From Streptomyces sp. NBC_01276 (GTDB lineage: Bacteria > Actinomycetota > Actinomycetes > Streptomycetales > Streptomycetaceae), in NCBI RefSeq assembly GCF_041435355.1, contig NZ_CP108442.1, positions 5,082,501 through 5,146,500 on the forward strand: DNA of 64,000 nt, given 5' to 3'. Positions 7,610 to 15,914 of this stretch are shown here, in pieces. Below the pieces are notes generated by a model, which was not told the origin of the DNA, made no database searches, and was given only the letters and a program-made list of their open reading frames with translations. A program made the translations under genes and the position numbers. Each line of letters starts with the position of its first letter. Position 1 is the stretch's first letter.

Positions 7610-7805
7610 GCGTTTCCTCAGCGTCGTCCAGGTCGCCGAACTGCTCGGCACCACCGTGCGGTTCCCGCGACGCCTCGTCGAGGAGCGGCGGATCACCTAC
7701 GTGAAGGTCGGTCGGCACGTCCGCATCCCCGAGAGCGCCGTCCGGGCCTACATCGACGCCCACACCGTCGAGCCGCGTCGCCGCCGTCTGGGGGTGGCTG
7801 CCTGA
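7602..7805 (+). CDS. xis: Excisionase, helix-turn-helix
   Basis: A 67-aa DNA-binding protein of the excisionase/MerR-like helix-turn-helix type: LSVVQVAELLGT begins the helix pair and YVKVGRHVRIPESAV is the usual wing of the family. The canonical STR.. triplet of the recognition helix is replaced by TVRFPRR. It would bend DNA at the attachment sites to steer the integrase to excision. It overlaps rep by 8 bp and its TGA overlaps the int ATG by 1 bp. Confidence 0.88.
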   Translation: MNERFLSVVQVAELLGTTVRFPRRLVEERRITYVKVGRHVRIPESAVRAYIDAHTVEPRRRRLGVAA

Positions 7806-8980
7806 TGGCCGGGAAACGCCGCCAGTTCGGCCGGGTCCGCAAGCTGCCCTCCGGCCGGTACCAGGCCCGGTACCTCGGCCCGGACGGACAGCTCCGCCCA
7901 GCACCCGAGACCTTCCGCACCAAGAAGGACGCGGACGACTGGCTCGCCGACAAGCAGACCGAGATGCGCAAGGGCGACTGGCACGACCCGGACGCCGGGA
8001 AGATCGCCTTCGGGCCGTACGCCGTCACCTGGATCAAGGAGCGCGAGCTGACCAGCACCACACGACAGCTCTACGGCTCGCTCCTGAAGCACCACCTGGA
8101 GCCCGTCCTCGGCGCCGTCAACTTGACGGAGATCTCGCCGCCCCTCGTACGCGGCTGGCGCGCCGACAAGCTCGCCTCCGGTACCGGGCCCACCACCGTG
8201 GCCAAGGCCTACGCCCTGCTCCGGGCCATCCTGGGCACGGCCGTGTCCGACGAGGTGATCCGGCGGAACCCGTGCCAGGTCAAGGGCGCCAGCACCGTGC
8301 ACACCCCGGAGCGCCCCACCGCCACGGTCAAGGAGGTGTACGCCCTGGCCGAGGCCATCCAGCCGCGGTTTCGGGCTCTCGTACTCATGGCCGGATTCCT
8401 CGGGTTGCGGTGGGGCGAGCTGATCGGTCTCCACCGGCGGGACGTGGACCTGGAGAACCGGACCGTGCGTGTCCGGAGGGCCGTCGCCGAGCTGGGCAAC
8501 GGGCAGAGGGAGATCAAGGCGCCCAAGAGCGCCGCGGGCAAGAGAACCGTCTCCATCCCCGGCGTGATCCTCCCGGAACTCCACGATCACCTGAAGCGGT
8601 ACGCCGAGGCCGGCGCCGACGGGCGCGTCTTCGTAGGGGCCAAGGGGGCGACCCCGCGCCGGAACCACTTCAACCGGCTGTGGCACAAGGCATGCCTGGA
8701 GGCAGGGGTCAAGGAGCTGCACTTCCATGATCTCCGGCACACCGGCAACACGCTGGCCGCCTCGACTGGAGCCAGTACGCGGGAGTTGATGACGCGTATG
8801 GGCCACAGCACCGCCCGCGCCGCACTGATCTACCAACACGCCAGCGCCGACCGGGACCGGCTGATCGCCGACGCCCTGAGCGGACTCGTGAGCAAGGGCC
8901 GCGAGAGCGGTCAGAAGGCCGTGGGGGACACGGAAGAAGATCCACAGCGGAAGGGGCACGCAGGGGGCACGGCGAGCTGA
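7805..8980 (+). CDS. int: Site-specific tyrosine integrase of the AICE
   Basis: A 391-aa tyrosine recombinase. The arm-binding N-terminus (residues 1-60) and SAM-like core-binding domain (about 65-165) precede the catalytic domain with Arg202 (LRWGEL), His308 and Arg311 (HDLRHT), His334 (MGHS) and Tyr343 (IYQHAS), so all catalytic residues are present. It would recombine the element with the 3' end of tRNA-Gly. The start overlaps the xis stop (TGATG), and a strong hairpin follows. Confidence 0.95.
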   Translation: MAGKRRQFGRVRKLPSGRYQARYLGPDGQLRPAPETFRTKKDADDWLADKQTEMRKGDWHDPDAGKIAFGPYAVTWIKERELTSTTRQLYGSLLKHHLEPVLGAVNLTEISPPLVRGWRADKLASGTGPTTVAKAYALLRAILGTAVSDEVIRRNPCQVKGASTVHTPERPTATVKEVYALAEAIQPRFRALVLMAGFLGLRWGELIGLHRRDVDLENRTVRVRRAVAELGNGQREIKAPKSAAGKRTVSIPGVILPELHDHLKRYAEAGADGRVFVGAKGATPRRNHFNRLWHKACLEAGVKELHFHDLRHTGNTLAASTGASTRELMTRMGHSTARAALIYQHASADRDRLIADALSGLVSKGRESGQKAVGDTEEDPQRKGHAGGTAS

Positions 8981-9000
8981 TCGCCGCCCCGGGAACGGCG

Positions 9001-9039
9001 AAGGGCCAGGTCGAGGAGATCTCCTCTGACCTGGCCCTT
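9001..9039. terminator. Bidirectional terminator between int and tRNA-Gly
   Basis: Stem AAGGGCCAGGTC (9001-9012) pairs with 9028-9039, and the inner sequence contains a perfect 14-bp palindrome GAGGAGATCTCCTC. It can end both int (plus) and tRNA-Gly (minus) transcripts. Confidence 0.8.
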
Positions 9040-9049
9040 TCGGCTTCAG

Positions 9050-9120
9050 AGCGGGTGACGGGAATCGAACCCGCGTAGCTAGTTTGGAAGACTAGGGCTC
9101 TACCATTGAGCTACACCCGC
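9050..9120 (-). tRNA. tRNA-Gly (anticodon TCC), AICE attachment gene
   Basis: The reverse complement folds as a tRNA with acceptor GCGGGTG/CACCCGC, D-loop, anticodon loop CTTCCAA (TCC, reads GGA) and T-arm GGGTTCGATTCCC. No CCA is encoded. Its 3' end faces the integrase gene, so the attachment core should lie in the T-arm and acceptor (about 9050-9085). Confidence 0.95.
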
Positions 9121-9300
9121 AACATGCGCGCCGCAGGTCCGGGGACCGTGGCACGGACAGCATCCTAGCGGGTCGCGCAGGGTGAGCGCACACCCCTTTC
9201 CCGTCGCCGTGTCCGGCGTCGGAGCCGCGCGCGCGTGCGGCGCCCGGAAAACCGCGCGCATCAGAGGGTCTCCGGGCATGTACCCTACGTGTCGCACCGA

Positions 9301-9377
9301 CGGGGTGTGGCGCAGCTTGGTAGCGCGTCCGCTTTGGGAGCGGAAGGTCGTCGGTTCGAATCCGGCCACCCCGACCA
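9301..9377 (+). tRNA. tRNA-Pro (anticodon TGG)
   Basis: Acceptor CGGGGTG/CACCCCG, anticodon loop with TGG between CCGCT and AGCGG, T-arm GTCGGTTCGAATCCGGC, and an encoded CCA at 9375-9377. It is transcribed away from tRNA-Gly. Confidence 0.95.
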
Positions 9378-9418
9378 TCCAGTACCGCCTGCACCAAGAT
9401 CACGGATCGAAGATCGCG

Positions 9419-9449
9419 TTGTGGGCTGATTGCCGCTTGCGGTTACTAT
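9419..9449 (+). promoter_or_regulatory. Candidate tig promoter
   Basis: TTGTGG (9419-9424), a 19-bp spacer, and TACTAT (9444-9449), resembling an HrdB-type promoter and giving a roughly 100-nt leader before tig. Confidence 0.4.
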
Positions 9450-9556
9450 GCAAGCTGCGTGCCCGTGTGTCTGATGTACCGGGCCGAATCCGTCGAACCG
9501 CTGAATCGCAGCGTTCCGGCAGAACCCCAAGCAGTCAGCCACAAGGAGACCGAACC

Positions 9557-10945
9557 GTGAAGAGCGCCGTGGAGACCCTGAACCCGACTCGGGTTCGGCT
9601 CACTGTTGAGGTGCCCTTCGAGGAGCTCAAGGACAGCCTCGACGCGGCGTACAAGAAGATCAACCAGCAGGTCACGGTGAAGGGCTTCCGCAAGGGCAAG
9701 ATCCCCGCGCGCGTCATCGACCAGCGCTTCGGCCGCGGTGCGGTGCTGGAGGAGGCCGTCAACGACGCCCTCCCGAAGTTCTACACCGAGGCGGTCAACG
9801 AGGCCGACCTGAACCCGCTGGGCCAGCCCGAGGTCGACATCACGGAGCTGAAGGACGGCGAGCTGCTCGCCTTCACCGCCGAGGTCGACGTGCGCCCCGA
9901 GATCGAGATCCCGGACTACTCCGGCATCGAGGTCGAGGTCGACGCCATCGAGGTCTCCGACGAGGACGTCGAGAAGTCGGTCGAGCAGCTGCGCGGCCGC
10001 TTCGCGTCCACCAAGGACGTCGAGCGCGCCGCCCAGGACGGCGACGTCGTCACCATCGACCTGGAGGCCAAGGTCGACGGAGAGGTGCTGGAGGACGGTG
10101 TCGCCAGCGACGTGTCCTACACCATCGGCTCGGGCGAGCTCCTCGACGGCATCGACGAGGCCGTCAAGGGCCTGGAGGCCGGTGGCGAGGCCACCTTCAC
10201 CTCCCAGCTGAAGGGCGGCTCCGCCGAGGGCAAGGACGCCGAGGTCACCGTCAAGGTCACCAAGGTCTCCGCCCGTGAGCTGCCGGAGCTGGACGACGAG
10301 TTCGCCCAGATGGCGAGCGAGTTCGACACCCTCGAGGAGCTCAAGGCGGACAGCCGCAAGCGCCTGGAGAACATGAAGCAGTACGACCAGGCCACCCAGG
10401 CCCAGGAGCGCGTGCTGGAGAAGTTCCTGGAGCTCGCGGAGATCCCCGTCCCCGAGAAGCTGCTCGCGGACGAGGTCCAGACCCGCAAGCACAACCTGGA
10501 GCACCACCAGCTCGGCCAGATGGGCCTGAACCTGGAGAAGTTCCTGGAGATCCAGGGCAAGACGGTCGAGGAGTTCGACGCCGAGACCGCCGAGCAGGCC
10601 GTCAAGGGCATCAAGACCCAGTTCCTGCTGGACGCCCTGGTCAACAAGGAGAAGCTGGGCGTCAACCAGGAGGAGCTCACCGAGCACCTCATGCGCCGCG
10701 CGCAGTCCTCGGGCATGTCCCCGGACCAGTTCGCCCAGGCCGTCGTCGAGGGTGGCCAGGTGCCGATGCTCGTCGGCGAGGTCGCCCGCGGCAAGGCCCT
10801 CGCGGTCGTCGTCGAGAAGGCCAAGGTCGTCGACACCAACGGTGAGGTCATCGACCTCTCCGACGAGGACGAGACCGAGGCCGCCGTCGAGGTCGTCGAG
10901 GACGCCGTCGACGGTGACACCGAGGTGAAGGCCGAAGAGGCCTAG
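9557..10945 (+). CDS. tig: Trigger factor, ribosome-associated chaperone and prolyl isomerase
   Basis: A 462-aa trigger factor. It has the ribosome-binding N-terminal domain with the signature [10 protein letters not shown], a central FKBP-like PPIase domain (about 160-240, [16 protein letters not shown]) and the helical C-terminal chaperone domain, ending in an acidic tail. It binds L23 at the ribosome exit and shelters nascent chains. The GTG at 9557 is chosen since AAGGAG lies 8 bp upstream and the protein then begins at the conserved [12 protein letters not shown]. It precedes clpP1-clpP2-clpX, as in many bacteria, with its own terminator in between. Confidence 0.97.
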   Translation: MKSAVETLNPTRVRLTVEVPFEELKDSLDAAYKKINQQVTVKGFRKGKIPARVIDQRFGRGAVLEEAVNDALPKFYTEAVNEADLNPLGQPEVDITELKDGELLAFTAEVDVRPEIEIPDYSGIEVEVDAIEVSDEDVEKSVEQLRGRFASTKDVERAAQDGDVVTIDLEAKVDGEVLEDGVASDVSYTIGSGELLDGIDEAVKGLEAGGEATFTSQLKGGSAEGKDAEVTVKVTKVSARELPELDDEFAQMASEFDTLEELKADSRKRLENMKQYDQATQAQERVLEKFLELAEIPVPEKLLADEVQTRKHNLEHHQLGQMGLNLEKFLEIQGKTVEEFDAETAEQAVKGIKTQFLLDALVNKEKLGVNQEELTEHLMRRAQSSGMSPDQFAQAVVEGGQVPMLVGEVARGKALAVVVEKAKVVDTNGEVIDLSDEDETEAAVEVVEDAVDGDTEVKAEEA

Positions 10946-10983
10946 GCAACACCCCTGGGCCGAGCCCGTGGAGCAGTAGTGGC

Positions 10984-11014
10984 AAGGGTCCGGACGCGGT
11001 CGCGTCCGGGCCCT
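10984..11014 (+). terminator. tig terminator
   Basis: Hairpin AAGGGTCCGGACGCG / CGCGTCCGGGCCCTT, 38 bp after the tig stop. Confidence 0.8.
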
Positions 11015-11055
11015 TCGCCGTCCCTTCGTGACCCTCCTCGTGGGGCCCGGTCACC

Positions 11056-11072
11056 TTGCGCTCCGAGCGAAC
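11056..11072. promoter_or_regulatory. ClgR-like box upstream of clpP1
   Basis: TTGCGCTCCGAGCGAAC shows the CGCY-N3-RGCG core with AAC on the right of the ClgR operator known from actinobacterial clp promoters. It lies 165 bp before the clpP1 start. Assignment is from motif recall and has mismatches in the outer left bases. Confidence 0.5.
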
Positions 11073-11236
11073 AGTTCGGGAAGCGGGATGGCGTTGTCCT
11101 ACCTGCGCGTTAGGGTCCATGAATACGAGGGCACGGGAGTACCCGAAGCCGGCGGGCATCGCCCCACCGGTAGGTCCGCGCCCCAGAACGAGACGCTGAG
11201 ACGGCATGTGGCCGTCGGAGACGAGCAGGTGGATAC

Positions 11237-11854
11237 GTGACGAATCTGAAGCCTTACGCCGCGGGTGAGCCGTCCATCGGTGGCGGCCTCGGCGACCATG
11301 TCTACAACCGGCTGCTCGGCGAGCGCATCATCTTCCTCGGCCAGCAGGTCGACGACGACATCGCGAACAAGATCACGGCGCAGCTCCTCCTCCTGGCCGC
11401 CGAGCCGGAGAAGGACATCTACCTGTACATCAACAGCCCCGGTGGCTCGGTGACGGCGGGCATGGCGGTCTACGACACCATGCAGTACATCCCGAACGAC
11501 GTCGTCACCATCGGCATGGGAATGGCGGCCTCCATGGGCCAGTTCCTGCTCACCGGCGGCACCGCCGGCAAGCGCTTCTCCCTGCCGAACACCGACATCC
11601 TGATGCACCAGGGCTCCGCCGGCATCGGCGGCACCGCCTCGGACATCAAGATCCAGGCCCAGTACCTGCTGCGCACCAAGCAGCGCATGGCTGAGATCAC
11701 CGCGCACCACTCGGGCCAGACCGTGGAGGCGATCATCCGCGACGGCGACCGCGACCGCTGGTTCACGGCGGAGGAGGCCAAGGCGTACGGCCTGATCGAC
11801 GAGATCATCTCGGCCGCCTCCCTGGTTCCCGGCGGCGGCGGCACCGGGGCCTGA
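11237..11854 (+). CDS. clpP1: ATP-dependent Clp protease proteolytic subunit 1
   Basis: A 205-aa serine protease subunit. The active site is Ser99 in GMAASMGQ and His124 in LMHQGSAG, with the YINSPGGSV oxyanion strand before them. It forms a barrel, probably hetero-oligomeric with ClpP2, fed by ClpX or ClpC with unfolded substrates. The start is a GTG in GTGACGAATCTG; no long propeptide is present. clpP2 follows after 73 bp, so both are very likely cotranscribed; a ClgR-like box upstream suggests stress control. Confidence 0.96.
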   Translation: MTNLKPYAAGEPSIGGGLGDHVYNRLLGERIIFLGQQVDDDIANKITAQLLLLAAEPEKDIYLYINSPGGSVTAGMAVYDTMQYIPNDVVTIGMGMAASMGQFLLTGGTAGKRFSLPNTDILMHQGSAGIGGTASDIKIQAQYLLRTKQRMAEITAHHSGQTVEAIIRDGDRDRWFTAEEAKAYGLIDEIISAASLVPGGGGTGA

Positions 11855-11927
11855 TCCCGGCCCCGGCGTACGGCCCTCCGTACCGCCCGCCCGCACAGGC
11901 ACCCTCAGCCCGCAGAACGCCACCAGG

Positions 11928-12608
11928 ATGGTGAACACCCAGATGCAGAACAACTTCTCCGCGAACTTCTCCGCGAGCGGCCTCTACTCCGGCCCGCAGG
12001 TGGACAACCGCTACGTCATCCCGCGCTTCGTCGAGCGCACCTCGCAGGGCGTGCGCGAGTACGACCCGTACGCGAAGCTCTTCGAGGAGCGCGTCATCTT
12101 CCTCGGCGTGCAGATCGACGACGCCTCCGCCAACGACGTCATGGCGCAGCTGCTGTGCCTGGAGTCGATGGACCCGGACCGCGACATCTCGATCTACATC
12201 AACAGCCCCGGTGGTTCCTTCACCGCGCTGACGGCGATCTACGACACGATGCAGTTCGTGAAGCCGGACATCCAGACGGTCTGCATGGGCCAGGCGGCCT
12301 CCGCCGCCGCCGTCCTGCTGGCCGCCGGTACCCCCGGCAAGCGCATGGCGCTGCCGAACGCCCGCGTGCTGATCCACCAGCCCTCGGGCGGCACCGGCCG
12401 TGAGCAGCTCTCCGACCTGGAGATCGCGGCCAACGAGATCCTGCGCATGCGCGACCAGCTGGAGGCCATGCTGGCCAAGCACTCGACCACGCCGATCGAG
12501 AAGATCCGCGAGGACATCGAGCGCGACAAGATCCTGACGGCCGAGGACGCTCTCGCGTACGGCCTGATCGACCAGATCGTCTCCACCCGCAAGAGCAGCG
12601 CGGTCTGA
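11928..12608 (+). CDS. clpP2: ATP-dependent Clp protease proteolytic subunit 2
   Basis: A 226-aa ClpP paralogue with Ser125 (GQAASAAAV) and His150 (VLIHQPSGG). The N-terminus is about 23 residues longer than in ClpP1 ([20 protein letters not shown]), consistent with a processed propeptide. The ATG at 11928 is taken; an in-frame ATG at 11943 is an alternative, and ribosome binding sites are weak for both. It is the second gene of the clpP1P2 operon; the following hairpin separates it from clpX. Confidence 0.96.
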   Translation: MVNTQMQNNFSANFSASGLYSGPQVDNRYVIPRFVERTSQGVREYDPYAKLFEERVIFLGVQIDDASANDVMAQLLCLESMDPDRDISIYINSPGGSFTALTAIYDTMQFVKPDIQTVCMGQAASAAAVLLAAGTPGKRMALPNARVLIHQPSGGTGREQLSDLEIAANEILRMRDQLEAMLAKHSTTPIEKIREDIERDKILTAEDALAYGLIDQIVSTRKSSAV

Positions 12609-12621
12609 TCCTTGCCGTCAG

Positions 12622-12688
12622 TTGACGTGGGCGCGTCGTCGCATTGGGCGATGTGAACCACGTCAAGGGGGCCCCGCTCGGGGCCCCC
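12622..12688 (+). terminator. Composite hairpin between clpP2 and clpX
   Basis: A perfect hairpin GGGGGCCCC-GCTC-GGGGCCCCC (12667-12688) is preceded by a 9-bp inverted repeat TTGACGTGG (12622-12630) and CCACGTCAA (12658-12666). It would end clpP1P2 transcripts and implies that clpX has its own promoter in the remaining gap. The outer repeat could also be an operator. Confidence 0.65.
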
Positions 12689-12762
12689 GGCAAGGTACCG
12701 TCGGATATGAGGCACCAGGAGTCGCTGAACCAAGCGTCTCCCAGGCGAAGGGGAAGCACCTC

Positions 12763-14049
12763 GTGGCACGCATCGGTGACGGCGGCGATCTGCTCAAGTG
12801 CTCGTTCTGCGGAAAGAGCCAGAAGCAGGTGAAGAAGCTCATCGCAGGACCCGGTGTGTACATCTGCGACGAGTGCATCGACCTCTGCAACGAGATCATC
12901 GAAGAGGAACTCGCGGAAACCTCCGAGGTCCGGTGGGAGGAACTCCCCAAGCCCCGTGAGATCTACGAGTTCCTGGAGAGCTACGTCGTCGGCCAGGAGC
13001 CGGCGAAGAAGGCGCTCTCGGTAGCGGTCTACAACCACTACAAGCGGGTCCAGGCCGGCGAGAACGGCGGCGCGCAGGGCCGTGACGACGCGATCGAACT
13101 CGCGAAGTCCAACATCCTGCTGCTCGGCCCCACCGGCTCCGGCAAGACCCTGCTCGCGCAGACGCTCGCCCGCATGCTCAACGTCCCGTTCGCCATCGCG
13201 GACGCGACGGCGCTGACGGAGGCCGGGTACGTCGGTGAGGACGTCGAGAACATCCTGCTGAAGCTGATCCAGGCGGCGGACTACGACGTCAAGAAGGCCG
13301 AGACCGGGATCATCTACATCGACGAGATCGACAAGGTCGCCCGCAAGAGCGAGAACCCGTCGATCACGCGCGACGTCTCGGGCGAGGGCGTGCAGCAGGC
13401 CCTGCTGAAGATCCTGGAAGGCACGACGGCCTCCGTCCCGCCGCAGGGCGGACGCAAGCACCCGCACCAGGAGTTCATCCAGATCGACACGACGAACGTG
13501 CTCTTCATCGTGGGCGGCGCCTTCGCCGGCCTGGAGAAGATCATCGAGTCGCGCGCGGGCGCCAAGGGCATCGGCTTCGGGGCGACGATCCGCTCGAAGC
13601 GCGAGATCGAGGCGAGCGACCAGTTCCAGGAGGTCATGCCGGAGGACCTGGTGAAGTTCGGGATGATCCCCGAGTTCATCGGCCGCCTGCCCGTCCTGAC
13701 CTCGGTGCACAACCTGGACCGCGAGGCGCTCCTCCAGATCCTGGTGGAGCCGCGCAACGCCCTGGTGAAGCAGTACCAGCGCCTGTTCGAACTCGACGGC
13801 GTGGAGCTGGACTTCGAGCGCGAGGCCCTCGAAGCCATCGCGGACCAGGCGATCCTCCGCCAGACCGGCGCGCGCGGCCTGCGCGCCATCATGGAAGAGG
13901 TCCTGATGTCGGTGATGTACGAGGTCCCGTCCCGCAAGGACGTGGCCCGCGTGGTCATCACCGCCGACGTGGTCCGCTCCAACGTCAACCCGACGCTGGT
14001 CCCCCGCATCGTCCCGAAGGACCAGGGCCCGCACGAGAAGTCGGCGTAG
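12763..14049 (+). CDS. clpX: ClpX, ATP-binding specificity subunit of ClpXP
   Basis: A 428-aa AAA+ unfoldase. The N-terminal zinc-binding domain has Cys13, Cys16, Cys35 and Cys38 (CSFC and CDEC). The AAA+ module carries Walker A GPTGSGKT, Walker [11 protein letters not shown], and the IGFGATIRS loop that docks on ClpP. It unfolds tagged or specific substrates and feeds them into the ClpP1P2 barrel. The GTG at 12763 gives the usual length and start; longer upstream frames lack family similarity. Confidence 0.97.
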   Translation: MARIGDGGDLLKCSFCGKSQKQVKKLIAGPGVYICDECIDLCNEIIEEELAETSEVRWEELPKPREIYEFLESYVVGQEPAKKALSVAVYNHYKRVQAGENGGAQGRDDAIELAKSNILLLGPTGSGKTLLAQTLARMLNVPFAIADATALTEAGYVGEDVENILLKLIQAADYDVKKAETGIIYIDEIDKVARKSENPSITRDVSGEGVQQALLKILEGTTASVPPQGGRKHPHQEFIQIDTTNVLFIVGGAFAGLEKIIESRAGAKGIGFGATIRSKREIEASDQFQEVMPEDLVKFGMIPEFIGRLPVLTSVHNLDREALLQILVEPRNALVKQYQRLFELDGVELDFEREALEAIADQAILRQTGARGLRAIMEEVLMSVMYEVPSRKDVARVVITADVVRSNVNPTLVPRIVPKDQGPHEKSA

Positions 14050-14064
14050 CCGGTCGTCCGTCGT

Positions 14065-14106
14065 ACGCAGAAGGGGCGCTCCTGATCGGGAGCGCCCCTT
14101 CTGCGT
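14065..14106. terminator. Bidirectional terminator between clpX and the minus-strand gene
   Basis: ACGCAGAAGGGGCGCTCC (14065-14082) pairs with 14088-14106, an 18-bp stem between convergent genes. Confidence 0.85.
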
Positions 14107-14121
14107 ATGTCCTGCCGACCG

Positions 14122-15096
14122 CTACTTCTTGACGCGGGCGGTGTTGTACAGCTTCGCGGCGAGGTCCGCGGTCTGCTCCAGGGTGTAGCCGGGCTTGCCC
14201 GCGAGGAGGGAAGCCGCGTCACTGGCGCTCACTGCGGCCAGGGTGCTGTAGTCACCCCAAATGCAGACGGGCAGGGTGAATTCCTTGATCCCCTTGGTCG
14301 CCGTCGGGTCCTTCGGGGTGGCCTTGATCTCCTGGCACTTGAGCACTGCGCCCTTGAAGCCCGCCGGGGTGAACGACTTGGGACTGCCCACGAGCTCGAC
14401 CGTCGACTTGTCGTTCTTCTGCGCGGCGTTCATCTTGAACAGGGCGAAGTAGGCGTCCACCGACTTCTCGGGGTCGGCGAGTTCACCGTAGAGACCGCTG
14501 AAGGTGAGGCTCTTGGCGGTCAGCAGGTTCTTCGGGTCGCCGGCCTTGTAGCTCATGCCCACCTGGGTGGGGTTCTTGATGCCCGCGGCTTCGGCTTCCT
14601 GCTTGTCCTTGTCGCTGATGGGCTGCTCTTTGTATTCCGGGTTCTTCTGGAACTCGCCCACCGACTCCGGGGCCACCAGCTTGTAGCCCTTCGTGGCGTC
14701 CGAGACCGAGCCGCCCGAGCCGCCGCCCAGGAACCACCAGCCGGCGCCGCCGATCACGGCCACGACCAGGACCACCGCGATGACCGGGCCGGCCTTGGAC
14801 TTCTTCGGGGGCTGCGGCGGGGGCATGTACCCCTGCTGCGGGGGCTGCTGGTAGCCGTACGCGGGCTGGGGCTGCTGCGGGGGCTGCTGCTGGTAGCCGC
14901 CCTGCTGGGGGAAGGCCGGCGGCGGGGGCGGGGACTGCTGCGGGTAGCCGGGCGGGGGCGGGGCCTGCTGGGGGTAGCCGTAGCCCGGCTGCGGGGCCTG
15001 CTGGCCGTACGGGCCGGGCGGCGGCGGGGGCTGCTGCCCGTAGGGACCCGGCTGCTGCGGCTGCTGCCCGTACGGACCTGGCTGGTTGTAACTCAT
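14122..15096 (-). CDS. Pro/Gln/Tyr-rich membrane-anchored protein of unknown function
   Basis: A 324-aa protein. Residues 1 to about 100 are low-complexity repeats of PGPYGQQ and QQPP type, a basic patch (PPKKSKAGP) precedes one transmembrane helix (VIAVVLVVAVIGGAGWWFL), and a soluble extracellular domain of about 190 residues with two cysteines follows. The topology is thus cytoplasmic disordered tail and external domain. It shares this layout and a distantly similar C-terminal region (cysteines in LKCQE and VCIWGD) with the next gene upstream. Function unknown. Confidence 0.8.
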   Translation of the reverse strand: MSYNQPGPYGQQPQQPGPYGQQPPPPPGPYGQQAPQPGYGYPQQAPPPPGYPQQSPPPPPAFPQQGGYQQQPPQQPQPAYGYQQPPQQGYMPPPQPPKKSKAGPVIAVVLVVAVIGGAGWWFLGGGSGGSVSDATKGYKLVAPESVGEFQKNPEYKEQPISDKDKQEAEAAGIKNPTQVGMSYKAGDPKNLLTAKSLTFSGLYGELADPEKSVDAYFALFKMNAAQKNDKSTVELVGSPKSFTPAGFKGAVLKCQEIKATPKDPTATKGIKEFTLPVCIWGDYSTLAAVSASDAASLLAGKPGYTLEQTADLAAKLYNTARVKK

Positions 15097-15189
15097 CCCG
15101 CGTCCCCCTGTGAGGTTTGCTTATCTGTTTCACACATCCTTGCGGAAGGCCCGGCCGGTGGGGGCATCGGGGTCCCGGCCGTTACCGAA

Positions 15190-15816
15190 CTACGACGCCT
15201 TCGGGACCTCCATCGCCGCGCGCAGGGCGCGGGTCTGCGCGGCCAGCGCCTCCAGCGTGACCGGCTTGTTCTCGACGGGGACGGTGACCGTCACCAGGGA
15301 ACTGTGGTCGGCCCACGTGCACAGCGTCAGCGGTCCCGCCCCGGTCGTGAGGGTGCCGCAGCGCATCGCCCCGCCCGCGGGCGTGCCGGAATCCTGGGTG
15401 GTCGCCCCGTTGACGCCCATGGAGTGGAGGTTCTTGGTGAGTTCGGCCCCCGGGTCCTCGTCCGTGAAGGCGCCGGACGCGCCGCTGACCACCAGCTGTG
15501 CGGCTCCGGTCCGATCGGCGTAGACCACGGCCACCGGGTCGGTGCCCGGCTTGCGGGCCCCCTGCCCCTCCTTGATGGCGTCCACGCGCGGTCCGGAGTC
15601 CTGCAGCGTCAGCCCCTGGAAGGAGGCCGGCGGGACCAGCTCGTACCGGCCCGCGTCGTCGGGGCCGCCGAGGACCGCGTTCACGGCCAGCCTGCCGAGG
15701 AACACCCCCGCGCCGACGGCCAGCACCGTCACCACCGTCCGCAGGACGAGCCTGCGCTTGCGCGGTGCCTGCGGTACGGGCTGGTAGGGGAGGGGCGGCT
15801 GGACGATCTCGTTCAT
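15190..15816 (-). CDS. Membrane-anchored protein of unknown function
   Basis: A 208-aa protein from the ATG at 15816: short Pro-rich cytoplasmic N-terminus, one transmembrane helix ([19 protein letters not shown]) and an external domain with cysteines in MRCGTL and [11 protein letters not shown]. The second pattern parallels VCIWGDYSTL in the neighbouring protein, so the two may be distant paralogues. The 93-bp gap suggests cotranscription with the gene at 14122-15096. It is divergent from valS. Function unknown. Confidence 0.78.
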   Translation of the reverse strand: MNEIVQPPLPYQPVPQAPRKRRLVLRTVVTVLAVGAGVFLGRLAVNAVLGGPDDAGRYELVPPASFQGLTLQDSGPRVDAIKEGQGARKPGTDPVAVVYADRTGAAQLVVSGASGAFTDEDPGAELTKNLHSMGVNGATTQDSGTPAGGAMRCGTLTTGAGPLTLCTWADHSSLVTVTVPVENKPVTLEALAAQTRALRAAMEVPKAS

Positions 15817-15901
15817 GGGCGCATCAGACGGGCCCGGGGCCACCGAGGTCAACGGGATGGCCCGCTGCGGTATCGATTCGTGACGCGGGCGGCACCCGCC
15901 G

Positions 15902-15907
15902 TATCCT
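15902..15907 (+). promoter_or_regulatory. -10 box of a probable leaderless valS transcript
   Basis: TATCCT ends 7 nt before the valS GTG, placing the transcription start at or next to the start codon. Confidence 0.5.
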
Positions 15908-15914
15908 GTGCCCC

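Larger units (their letters stand above)
1..9050. mobile_element. Right part of a pSAM2-like AICE integrated in tRNA-Gly
   Basis: The gene set and order (GntR repressor, SCO3933-family protein, FtsK-like Tra, small spread proteins, HUH-type Rep, Xis, tyrosine Int) is that of actinomycete integrative and conjugative elements such as pSAM2. The integrase gene ends 70 bp from the 3' end of a minus-strand tRNA-Gly(TCC) gene, the usual attachment arrangement. No second copy of the tRNA 3' end is visible to the left, so the left end lies outside the window or is degenerate; the left boundary given is only the window edge. DNA transfer would be by the single Tra translocase as double-stranded DNA, which is known for this family and inferred here. 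Confidence 0.85.

Noticed and set aside
7981..8000. GACCCGGA octamer as a Tra recognition site
   Set aside because: Only a single copy inside the integrase gene was noticed, while known transfer loci have several direct repeats.
1..9000. Left attachment site of the AICE
   Set aside because: I looked for a second copy of the tRNA-Gly T-arm and acceptor sequence and did not find one in this stretch.
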